From: Nematostella vectensis
Taxonomy: Eukaryota > Cnidaria > Anthozoa > Actiniaria > Edwardsiidae
Direction of reading: 5' to 3'
Length of the DNA stretch: 64,000 nt
Assembly: GCF_932526225.1 (NCBI RefSeq)
Contig: NC_064040.1
Span: 3,631,681 to 3,695,680, forward strand
Shown: positions 38,501 to 50,500 of the stretch, in pieces
How positions within the stretch are numbered: the stretch's first letter is position 1
Layout of the letters: each line of letters opens with the position of its first letter
The notes under the pieces: model-generated
What the model was told of the DNA's origin: nothing
The model's database searches: none
Seen by the model: the letters and a program-made list of their open reading frames with translations, nothing else
Translations under genes and position numbers: made by a program

Positions 38501-41500
38501 AGAGAATATAGACACTTGCTCCCCAGATGAGAGCAGGAGTTTCACTAAACAATATCAGAAACACAAACCGTCAGGCTTCTGCTATCTCATCAAATGCAGC
38601 ATTGATGACGGTGTGTTTTCACCCAAGCTGGTTCAGAGGACGGTCCAAGGGTCTGCCGAGGATGTCGCGCAGCTGTTTGTGGAGTCTCTCGAGTCAGACA
38701 TCAAGGAGATTTACAATAAGTTCAAGTTCCCCAAGGAGGTGGAGATGACGCGGGAGGATGAGATGAACTATGACAATGCCACTCACTGCCACATCTGTGG
38801 GGGTGAGTTAGGAGAGGACAAGGTTTTGGACCATTGCCACCTCACCGGAAAGTACAGAGGTGCTGCTCACAACGCATGCAACCTTCGATTTAGAGCTCCA
38901 AAGTTCTTTCCTGTTCTATTTCACAACCTGTCTGGATACGATTCACACTTGTTTGTCAAGAATCTTGGTACGTCGGAGGGTAAAATAAACTGCATACCTA
39001 ATAACGAGGAGAAGTATATCTCTTTCACAAAACAGGTTGTGGTCGACAGGTTTACGAACAAAGAGGGCAAACAGGTTGACGTTAAGCGTGATATCAGGTT
39101 TATCGACAGTTTCAAGTTCATGTCCGCTAGCCTCGACAGTCTAGTGAAGAATTTACCGAGAGAGTCTTTCAAGAACCTCATGATTCACTACAAGGGGGAA
39201 CAGTTACAGCTGTTGTTGAGGAAGGGCGTCTTCCCATACGACTGGTTCTGTAACTTTGATCAACTAGACGCTATCCAACTTCCGCCTAAAGAAGCGTTTT
39301 ACTCGACTCTCAACGATACGGACATATCGGAGGAAGATTACCAACACGCGCAAAAAGTGTGGGAAACCTTCAAGATGAGCACCATGAGGGATTACCACGA
39401 TCTCTATCTTGAGTCGGACGTGCTCCTGTTGGCAGACGTTTTCGAGAACTTTAGAGATGTCTGTCTCGAGAACTATGGCCTGGACCCAGCCTGGTACTAC
39501 ACAGCACCCGGACTGGCTTGGGATGCAGCCCTAAAGATCACAAGGGTAGAGTTGGAGTTGCTGACCGATTGCGATATGTTACTCATGTTTGAGGAGGGTA
39601 TTCGCGGAGGTGTCTCCATGATATCCACCAGACATAGTAAGGCAAACAACCCCTACATGAGAGAGTACGATCCCAACCTACCGACAAAGTACATTACCTA
39701 CCTGGATGCAAACAACTTGTACGGCTGGGCGATGAGTAAACCTCTGCCCACTCACGGGTTCAGATGGATGACGGACCAAGAGCTGAAGGAGTGGGGACGT
39801 CACCCATGCGTCGTGGAGGTTGACATGGCGTATCCACGTCACCTTCATGATTCACATGATGACTACCCGTTAGCTCCAGAGAGCATCAAGATTAACAAGG
39901 TAGGCAAGTTGATCCCAAACCTCAACGACAAAACAAAGTACGTCGTCCATCATGAGACTCTGAAACTTTATGAAAGTCTTGGGTTAAAAGTCACGAAGGT
40001 TCATAGGGGTATCACCTTTGAGGAGTCTGGATGGTTGAAGACCTACATTGACCTAAACACGAGCCTCAGAGCAAAAGCGACAAACGATTTCGAGAAAGAT
40101 TTTTTCAAGTTAATGAACAACTCTGTTTTCGGGAAAACCATGGAGAACATTAGAAACAGGGTGGACATCCGGCTGATCACAAACGAGAAACAGGCTAGGA
40201 AACTAATATCAAAGCCTAATTACAAGCATCGTACCATCTTTTGTGAAAACCTTGCGGCTATCCACATGAGGAAGACGAGACTGGTTTTCAACAAGCCCGT
40301 CTACTTGGGTATGTGTATCCTGGATCTGAGTAAGAATCTCATGTATGATTTTCACTACGGTTACGTTAAACCAAAGTATGGTGACAAGGCAAAGTTGCTG
40401 TTTACAGACACGGATAGTCTGATGTACGAGATAGAGACGGAGGATTTTTACAAGGACATTAGCGGTGATGTGAGATCCATGTTTGACACAAGCAACTATC
40501 CAAGGAATCACCCGTCTGGCATCGAGTCAGGGTTGAACAAGAAGATCATTGGCATGTTCAAGGATGAGACTGGAGGTCTACAAATCACAGAGTTCGTCGG
40601 GCTGAGAGCTAAACTCTACTCGTACAGGATGGACGGTGGTGGAGAAGCGAAGAAATGCAAGGGTGTCAAGAGGGCAGTCGTCAAGAAGAGCATCGGTTTC
40701 GATGACTACAAGGATTGCTTGTTTGGTAAGGAGCCTCAGATGAGGATGATGAATGTCATCAGGAGTCATGGACACAATGTCTACACCGAGACGGTGAACA
40801 AGAGGGCGCTATCTCACGAGGACGACAAGAGAATCATCTGTGACGATGGTATTCACACCCACGCTCACGGTTATCTCGGGAGTGTCTGAGACAACCAACA
40901 GAGTGTGCTGACGAGAAAGTACGAGTCTACTTAAATCCTACGAAGCATACTTTTAAAACACTTTAGTGTTATGCTCCTACCATCTCGGATGACAGTACTT
41001 GCTAGCAGTCTCCTCACAGTTGCTAAGCAATTCATGCTAACACCGTCACAGGAGATCTTAAAATCCTGCGGAGGACCCTCAACCATGATTGTGAAGGGTG
41101 GAGACTGCTCCTCTCCACACAGTGTGAAAATAATGAGCTTTTTCACACCACATCGCTGAGGAGGCCTAAAGGTGTTGCGGCTACAACAAAGATGGGAGAC
41201 GCTCTGAGGAAGGTGGTGATCAAGAGACGTCTGTTCCTTGACCCCAAATACTTGGACAGTGAAATAATGAACCACGTCAGGGATGAGATCGTCAGTACGG
41301 TGGTGGGGGAGTGCACGAGGGAGCTCGGGTGGGTCCTCTCGGTGGGACGCTTGACGGAGGTTGTCAATGTTCGTGACACCATCTTTAGAGTGAGTTTTGA
41401 GGTGGAGACGTTGAGGCCGCGGGTTGGGGGTGAGCTTGTTGGGGAGGTGCGGATGGTCTGGGCCGGCGGTGTCCTCTTGGAGGTTTCAGATATACAAAAG

Positions 41501-44500
41501 GTTGTGATCCCGTCTACCTCTCTCGACGGGTACGTCTTTGAGGCGTGCTCCAACTGCTACGTGAGGGAGGGTGAGAGGATTAAGGAGGGCGACACTGTTC
41601 TCGTCACAGTAACAACGGTCAGGTATGGTGAGAGAGGTTTCAGCTGCTTGGGTGTCATCTCTGAGAGGGCACCTAACACAAAGTGTCAAAAGGATTTGAA
41701 GAAAGTGTTCTAGAGACGCGGCAGGTTCAGCAGGATGGAGCGGTTCGGGGTAGACGTCGACGGTGTGATGGCATACGCGGCACGGGTGGGTCTTGTAGAA
41801 GTTGTCGAAAAGTATGCAGAGTATGATGCGGTAGACCTCGACTGGGCTATGGTCCAAGCGGTGGTGGGAGGTCACGTTGAGATTGTTGAGATGTGTGAAG
41901 AGTGGGGTGCTACAGACTTTGAAGAGACCATGGAGGCTGCGGCGCGGGAGGGGCATGAAGAGGTTGTTGAACTGTGTGTAGAGTTTGGTGCGAGAGACCT
42001 TAGGAGAGCCTTGGTGGCTGCAGCGCGTGGTGGTCACGTTGACGTTCTACATCTTCTCCAGGAGTGTGGTCTGAGAGACTTTGGTGATGCCTCAGCAGCT
42101 GCAGTGATGGTGGGTAATGATCTCGTGGCTGATGTGTGTGAGGAGCTAGGTGAGAACCTTTACGACGACATTGACGATGCCACGACGCTGGCGGTCACCC
42201 TGGGAGACGTTGAGACTGTCAAGAGATGCAGGGAGGCGGGGGTTGAATCGTATGAGAGAGCCCTGCGCGGAGTAGCCACCGGCTGTCACACGGGGGTTGT
42301 CAAGATGCTGCTGGGTTGGGGAGCAAAGAGTTTTGGGCGGACTATGAGATTCATGGCGTGTCACCTCCCCAGGAGACTCAAAGGTTTGTACCCAGCTTAC
42401 GGTTGGGGTGAGGTGCATGAGGAGCTTTTCAGACACCACCACAAGCGAAAGTTCTTCAAGGTTTTGGAGGAGGAGCTCATGCCAATCACCTGAAATCCAG
42501 ATAGGTTTTGGGATTGGTGTTTGGATGAGGAGGAGAAGAGCCGGTTGGCGGAGAGTCTCGTATTGGCAGATCAACACTCCATCGATGGGGTTCTGGAATC
42601 TTGGTCTAAAGACATGATTGGTTTAGAGAAATGAGGGAACAAACAGCAGATCGGTCAGAGTACCTTACCGTGGGTGATCTGATGACACTCCCCGTGAAAC
42701 GAGACTGCCGGGGTAACCTGATATGTCATCATAATAAAAGAAAGACGCGATGCAGAGAGTGCGGCGGCGGTAGTGTCTGTGAGCATGGACGGACAAGATA
42801 CGTTTGCAAAGACTGTAAAGGGGGAGGGATATGTGAGCACGGCAAGCACAAGTCTATTTGCAGGCTGTGTGGGGGATCTCGGATATGTGAGCACAACAGA
42901 CAGAGACAATTCTGTAAACCATGTGGAGGGTCTCAAATATGCGGGCACGGCGAACGAAAGGGTCGTTGCAAGATGTGCATCGTGAATTGACGTTGACCCA
43001 CCCAGTTTTGTAACACGTCCTACGTCACAAAACATCGACTTGCCTGACGTTACTCTCAAGAACCTCCCTAGTTATGCCAAAGAGCCTACTCAGTTGTGCT
43101 CAAGAGCTTGCTCAGGTGTGTTCAAGAGCTTGCTTAGTTGTACTCAAGAGCTTGCTCAGTTGTGTTCAGTTGTGCTCAAGAGTTTGCTCAGGTGTGCTCA
43201 AGAGCTTGCTCAGGTGTACTCAATATCTATCTTGGTTATGCTCGAGATCCTACTTATTTCTCCCCGATACTTCTTTGATTTTAGTGCACTCTCCTCCAAG
43301 ATAACACTAAAGTGTTTTAAAAGTATGCTTCGTAGGATTTAAGTAGACTCGTACTTTCTCGTCAGCACACTCTGTTGGTTGTCTCAGACACTCCCGAGAT
43401 AACCGTGAGCGTGGGTGTGAATACCATCGTCACAGATGATTCTCTTGTCGTCCTCGTGAGATAGCGCCCTCTTGTTCACCGTCTCGGTGTAGACATTGTG
43501 TCCATGACTCCTGATGACATTCATCATCCTCATCTGAGGCTCCTTACCAAACAAGCAATCCTTGTAGTCATCGAAACCGATGCTCTTCTTGACGACTGCC
43601 CTCTTGACACCCTTGCATTTCTTCGCTTCTCCACCACCGTCCATCCTGTACGAGTAGAGTTTAGCTCTCAGCCCGACGAACTCTGTGATTTGTAGACCTC
43701 CAGTCTCATCCTTGAACATGCCAATGATCTTCTTGTTCAACCCTGACTCGATGCCAGACGGGTGATTCCTTGGATAGTTGCTTGTGTCAAACATGGATCT
43801 CACATCACCGCTAATGTCCTTGTAAAAATCCTCCGTCTCTATCTCGTACATCAGACTATCCGTGTCTGTAAACAGCAACTTTGCCTTGTCACCATACTTT
43901 GGTTTAACGTAACCGTAGTGAAAATCATACATGAGATTCTTACTCAGATCCAGGATACACATACCCAAGTAGACGGGCTTGTTGAAAACCAGTCTCGTCT
44001 TCCTCATGTGGATAGCCGCAAGGTTTTCACAAAAGATGGTACGATGCTTGTAATTAGGCTTTGATATTAGTTTCCTAGCCTGTTTCTCGTTTGTGATCAG
44101 CCGGATGTCCACCCTGTTTCTAATGTTCTCCATGGTTTTCCCGAAAACAGAGTTGTTCATTAACTTGAAAAAATCTTTCTCGAAATCGTTTGTCGCTTTT
44201 GCTCTGAGGCTCGTGTTTAGGTCAATGTAGGTCTTCAACCATCCAGACTCCTCAAAGGTGATACCCCTATGAACCTTCGTGACTTTTAACCCAAGACTTT
44301 CATAAAGTTTCAGAGTCTCATGATGGACGACGTACTTTGTTTTGTCGTTGAGGTTTGGGATCAACTTGCCTACCTTGTTAATCTTGATGCTCTCTGGAGC
44401 TAACGGGTAGTCATCATGTGAATCATGAAGGTGACGTGGATACGCCATGTCAACCTCCACGACGCATGGGTGACGTCCCCACTCCTTCAGCTCTTGGTCC

Positions 44501-47500
44501 GTCATCCATCTGAACCCGTGAGTGGGCAGAGGTTTACTCATCGCCCAGCCGTACAAGTTGTTTGCATCCAGGTAGGTAATGTACTTTGTCGGTAGGTTGG
44601 GATCGTACTCTCTCATGTAGGGGTTGTTTGCCTTACTATGTCTGGTGGATATCATGGAGACACCTCCGCGAATACCCTCCTCAAACATGAGTAACATATC
44701 GCAATCGGTCAGCAACTCCAACTCTACCCTTGTGATCTTTAGGGCTGCATCCCAAGCCAGTCCGGGTGCTGTGTAGTACCAGGCTGGGTCCAGGCCATAG
44801 TTCTCGAGACAGACATCTCTAAAGTTCTCGAAAACGTCTGCCAACAGGAGCACGTCCGACTCAAGATAGAGATCGTGGTAATCCCTCATGGTGCTCATCT
44901 TGAAGGTTTCCCACACTTTTTGCGCGTGTTGGTAATCTTCCTCCGATATGTCCGTATCGTTGAGAGTCGAGTAAAACGCTTCTTTAGGCGGAAGTTGGAT
45001 AGCGTCTAGTTGATCAAAGTTACAGAACCAGTCGTATGGGAAGACGCCCTTCCTCAACAACAGCTGTAACTGTTCCCCCTTGTAGTGAATCATGAGGTTC
45101 TTGAAAGACTCTCTCGGTAAATTCTTCACTAGACTGTCGAGGCTAGCGGACATGAACTTGAAACTGTCGATAAACCTGATATCACGCTTAACGTCAACCT
45201 GTTTGCCCTCTTTGTTCGTAAACCTGTCGACCACAACCTGTTTTGTGAAAGAGATATACTTCTCCTCGTTATTAGGTATGCAGTTTATTTTACCCTCCGA
45301 CGTACCAAGATTCTTGACAAACAAGTGTGAATCGTATCCAGACAGGTTGTGAAATAGAACAGGAAAGAACTTTGGAGCTCTAAATCGAAGGTTGCATGCG
45401 TTGTGAGCAGCACCTCTGTACTTTCCGGTGAGGTGGCAATGGTCCAAAACCTTGTCCTCTCCTAACTCACCCCCACAGATGTGGCAGTGAGTGGCATTGT
45501 CATAGTTCATCTCATCCTCCCGCGTCATCTCCACCTCCTTGGGGAACTTGAACTTATTGTAAATCTCCTTGATGTCTGACTCGAGAGACTCCACAAACAG
45601 CTGCGCGACATCCTCGGCAGACCCTTGGACCGTCCTCTGAACCAGCTTGGGTGAAAACACACCGTCATCAATGCTGCATTTGATGAGATAGCAGAAGCCT
45701 GACGGTTTGTGTTTCTGATATTGTTTAGTGAAACTCCTGCTCTCATCTGGGGAGCAAGTGTCTATATTCTCTGTGAAGCTCTCAAAGTCTGCGTAGACAA
45801 CAAAGGGGACCCGCATCTTTCTGTTAAAGTTCACGAATCTAGTGTAAAGGGGCTTACCGTCTTTATCCATCGGCATCTCTATCCTGACCGACTCGTTCTT
45901 TGAGCAGTACTCGTAATGTTTCTCCAACGCCTTTTTACACCGAAACGAGTTTAGACACCTAAAACATAGGAATCGGGTATGGTGATACTTATCAATTTGA
46001 CTAGACACTAACGACATCACGTCCTTTATCCAGCAGTAATGACTCGTCTCGCCGTTTGAGATGAGAAGTAGATTGATTGCATTGAATGGATCCTTCCCAC
46101 TGATCCTCAATGGACATATTTTCTTCTCCTCATACGTAAACACATTGACTGTATGTGGGTTCTGTCTCTCAAACTTGTCGATCTGTCTCAACGAGACGGG
46201 GAACTCTATCCCCGACCAGTCGAATCTCTCAGAGTTCTCCATCATCTTTCTACTGAGTCTTTGAGGGTTATCCCTCTTGGGGTACACGGCGGAGGTTACC
46301 GCCCACTTGAAACACTTGTGATCATTCTCATTCCTCACATTGATGATCGCCTTCTTTACCGCTAACTCCTTTGGTAGTTCAACATACGAGCTCCCGGAGA
46401 GAGGATCAAAGGGATCAATGTTAATATCAAAGTACTCCACCCGATCAAACTGCCACCCAGAGCCTTGCTTCTGGAACTTTTCGACTAATCCGATCAAAGG
46501 ATTCGTCATTACATTAAACAAATCAGAGAAATCAGTCGACTCCGTCACGATCTCAGGCTTTTCTGTATGATGATATCCCAGCTCCTCCTCAATCTGACCT
46601 GTAGCCAGATCTTCTTTTATATACCTGCAGGTAAAGACAAACTTGACCTTGATGGGCTTCTTTCGGTCATTGACGAGTTTGATAACCTTTGGTCTGATCT
46701 TGGTGATAAACTCCTTGGGACCGTAACCCTCCTGTCCGGCTATCCCATAAGTCTTAAGATATCCCTTCAACGCCGTCTTTTGCTCCTTGGGTGTGAAGCG
46801 ATCTTCCGCTTCCCCGTGTAAACGCTTAATCCTCTCCTTCAGACGTTTGACCCGTTTATCTACAGCCTCTTTGGCGGTCTTTTTGATGGGCTCAGGGACA
46901 TAAGATAGTATCCAATCCGCAAACTCATCTAACTCGCTCTTGATCGAGTTGACTTCCCTGTTTGCAAAATGCTTAAGTGATTGGACGTGGGAACTCCGTG
47001 TGGGTTTGGAGGGTTTGAGAATGGGGACATCAATCTCAGGTATCGGACCGTCGAGAATACTCTCCGACGCGTTGGATGGGATAATATCAGGCGGACGTGG
47101 TAGCCCTTTGATAAGTTTGGGTAGAGGGACCCGTCGGGGTGGTGGTGGTGGTGACGTGCTGGTCAGCGCCCCGACGAGCTCGTCTCTCCGCATCCAGTAA
47201 TATCTTGGGATACCTCGCTCCTTGGCGAGGGCTTTCAGATCTTTCACCTTCAGGTTTTCCATTTCTATCAAACCAGTTATGTCTTTAAACCAAGATTCCA
47301 GAATCCCATTGGGGGTCTGGTGGGACAACTCCGACACGTCTTCACCAGTCTGTGTTGGTAGAACATTGAGACGCTTCTCAGTGGTGTAAAGAGGACTCAC
47401 CCCCATCCTTCACAACCTCCTCCGCAGGAGTTCCATCAACCCACCACAGGAGTCATTCTCATCTCCATGGTAGTCTAGGACCTGAGACGTGGCGTGGTAT

Positions 47501-50500
47501 GAAAAAAATTCACCCTCACTTTTCATACTCCTAGCTGGGGCCTCCCACAGGGACACCGTCAAAAACTCAATCTCTTATTTCTCACCCCCACAGTCACGTG
47601 AGGGGGGGTGTTCCCCCAGAGAGTCTCTCACAAGAATCATTTTCATCTCCATGGTAACCTAGGGCTGGTATGAGGACCTCTGGGAGGGACATCTCTCTCT
47701 GGTCAAATTAGCTCGGAAGTGTAAACCCCGGCCCACACCCCTCCACCTAACCGACCGAACTCATCACGCCATTTTCGACGATCAAATGGGCGTGGCCGTC
47801 ACGTGACAAAGTGATTGACAGGTGGGCGTGGCCGTCACGTGACAAAGTGATTGACAGGTTCTTGTCAAAATGATTGACAGGTGGGCGTGGCCGTCACGTG
47901 ACAAAGTGATTGACAGGTTTTTACAAAGTGATTGACAGGTGGGCGTGGCCGTCACGTGACAAAGTGATTGACAAGTGGGCGTGGCCATCACGTGACAAAG
48001 TGATTGACAGGTTTTTTGACAAAGTGATTGACAGGTGGGCGTGTCCGTCACGTGACAAAGTGATTGACAGGTGGGCGTGGCCATCACGTGACAAAGTGAT
48101 TGACAGGTGGGTGTGGTCGTGTTCGTGTGTGCAAGGAGTCTTGGGCAAACTCGCACATGTGCAGGTCGCGAGGCTTGGCGGAGACTTTTGCGCCATTTTG
48201 GAATGAAATTTGGGATGATGAAAAACTTGTGCCAGCTGCGCCAAAATCCTACTACTCACGCACCTTCGACTGTATGTCGTGCACCTTTGGTTTGATTGCA
48301 TTTCATTGACTCCTGGCTATTTTTGAGCTGAATTTACAAAAAAACAGACTGAAAACAGATACCCCCCCCCTATTCTGAGTTTTATACAGCCCGTCAAAGT
48401 CAAACACAGCTGCACCTAGTCAGCGGTATCCAAGCTTTTCAACAGTGCTTTGCGGTCCCCACTTATAATCCCTCGTCGTTGTGCTGAAGCCAGCACAAGT
48501 TGATGGTTGCTTGTATTTTTCATCAAAAATACAGCTATGAGCATATTAGGAGAGTGTCTCAGGACATCATGAAGTCTTTTGGGGCATAATTGAGTGCTTT
48601 GCTTATGGATATTTACAAGCAAAGGTGGATTCATGATGATTTTTTCTTGTTTGGCTTTGCCTGGATGAGAAAATAATTTTCTAATGAATCACCACAGCTC
48701 TCCTAAATGCTGTCTTTTCTGAAACCAAATTGATTCCAAAATTGTTTACACTGCTATTCTGGGTCTGTATGACCTGGAATTGATTTGTTTGGCTTCGGGT
48801 TGAAAAGACTTATAAAAAACCATCTGACTTTGGGGAGAGGAGTGCTGGCTGGCCCTCCCCTCGTGGATTTTCCCCTGGATCTCCCAGAAGGCTTTGCAAT
48901 ACGTAAAGACATCTTCGTGGTTGTACAATCCTTCAAGGAGTGGACATTGTGTTTTGAGGCCATGGAAATGTACCTGGAGGATCAGAATAAAGGTATCTAT
49001 TTGTGTCTTGAGCTGTGTTTGCTGATCTCTCTCCCTTGTGTGGTATTTTGAGCGTTTTATTGAGAGGGGTGATCTGCTTTTCTCTCCTTGTTCGATTTGA
49101 GATTTGTCAAAGAACCTGTGCTATTATCTGGCTTAAGAGTAGATGCCAACACCTTGGTTGGATGCATATCTGCAAGACCATTTATCCCTTAGACTGATGC
49201 CTGAGTATCTTCATCTTGTTGTGTTTATTTTGCATTTATGAATTTTTTGGGTTGTGGGTACTTCCCAAAGCCGGTACAGGCCGGTTGAGGGGTCAATGTG
49301 TTTAAGGTAGATTCTACACATTTGCACAATATCACGAAATATCTATAGCCATGCACCTCTTCTTTAGCAAGTCCTGCCTAGGTGAAGTAACAATTATAAT
49401 AAATTACTATGATTAATAGGAAGCATTTTCCTCATCCTCAGGGACCTGAAAACAAACCGAGCCAAACTTCTGAGCCTGTTGACAGACCCTGCTAACGAGG
49501 TTCAAACTGTCCAGCAGGCTTACGAGGTGTACCTCTCTCTACTGCATGGACTAGTTAACGACCCAGGCGGGGCTGGGGACAGCAAGCTGCGTAAGCTGAT
49601 CATGTTCAAGTGGACCAACTCAATCTGTGGAAACACTCCATTGTGAGTCAGTGATAAGGAATAAGTATTATGGATTTCAAGATTTTTATAAAAGAACTGC
49701 GGAGAAGATGTAAGAGGAGCTAAGTGGACATGATGATGGTGGTGGTGTGATTATATGATGACCAAGACTGTGATGTAAGATAAAGTCTGATTATGGTCAT
49801 AATTGAATCTTCTTTGTCAGGGGCAGGCTTCCGAGTCCTTTGTTCTCTATTGTATAGAATTGCATGTGCTATGTTATTTCCACCTTTACCTGGGCAGTGG
49901 GGGTGGGGGCAGGGAGTGCTGTGTCACAACCTTCCCCTCTCACCCTCCCACTGCAGTAGTTAATGGACCTGGATGGTCTCAATGGGTGATTCTGACAGTT
50001 GTAGTAGTGATTAAAGTGATGCAAGTCATAATGGTGCTGTGTTTATGGTTGTGCAAATACATATCGGTAAATTATGACTGGGTGTTTCTGGAGAAGTCAG
50101 TGATGGTGATGATGTTGCAATTAGTAGTTTTGATTGCTGATTGTGATAATGATAACCCATGATAACGCCATGAATATGGCCCAACATACACTGGTGGTAA
50201 TTTTTACAACTATGTGTTATGTGTGTCAGGTGTGAGGCTGATACAGTCTTTGAGTTGCTGTCCATGTGCATGAACATAGCATCCTGGTACACCAAGCATG
50301 CCGCTAAACTGGCAGCCAAGGAGGAGTAAGTACACTTACAACCATTTTCTATAGCTAGCACAGGGGCAGGAGGAGGCAGAAATTTACAAAAGACGTATGC
50401 AAAAAATTGCATCTGCCCTGTCTGTCTAAGGCTTGCCCCGCCTTCCCCCCAGCAGCCTTGCAAAACTAAATGAAAACGTTATCATTCCCTTCTTTTCTCC

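Larger units (their letters stand above)
36017..40972 (+). repeat. Left inverted arm, about 4956 bp
   Basis: Pairs with 43301-48256 over its full length. Both arms have the same length, the polymerase open frame sits 850 bp from each outer end, and the two translations are identical, so divergence is very low and no indel is seen. Confidence 0.93.
36018..48256. mobile_element. Palindromic Polinton-like element with pPolB in both arms, 12.2 kb
   Basis: Two inverted arms of about 4956 bp (36017-40972 and 43301-48256) flank a unique core of 2328 bp. Ends read (A)GTAGTAGG and CCTACTACT and are bordered by CACGC(A). Each arm contains a full protein-primed DNA polymerase B gene. The core has three same-strand genes: Rpb7-like, ankyrin-like and zinc-repeat. 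No retroviral-type integrase, packaging ATPase, protease or capsid gene of canonical Polintons is present. Terminal repeats plus protein-primed polymerase fit a linear genome copied from its ends; a Polinton relative, a linear-plasmid-like element or an integrated virus fragment are all possible. It is inside BROX intron 1. Confidence 0.88.
43301..48256 (-). repeat. Right inverted arm, about 4956 bp
   Basis: Inverted copy of 36017-40972. The inner boundary is at TAACACTAAAG (43302), after which the core sequences differ. Confidence 0.93.

Noticed and set aside
36018-48256. Tail-to-tail insertion of two separate elements
   Set aside because: A single target duplication flanks the whole object and the core is unique and gene-filled, so one element with long terminal repeats is simpler.
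48754-49051. Open frames on both strands downstream of the palindromic element
   Set aside because: No recognisable family, no conserved motif, and overlapping frames on both strands; possibly a decayed repeat.
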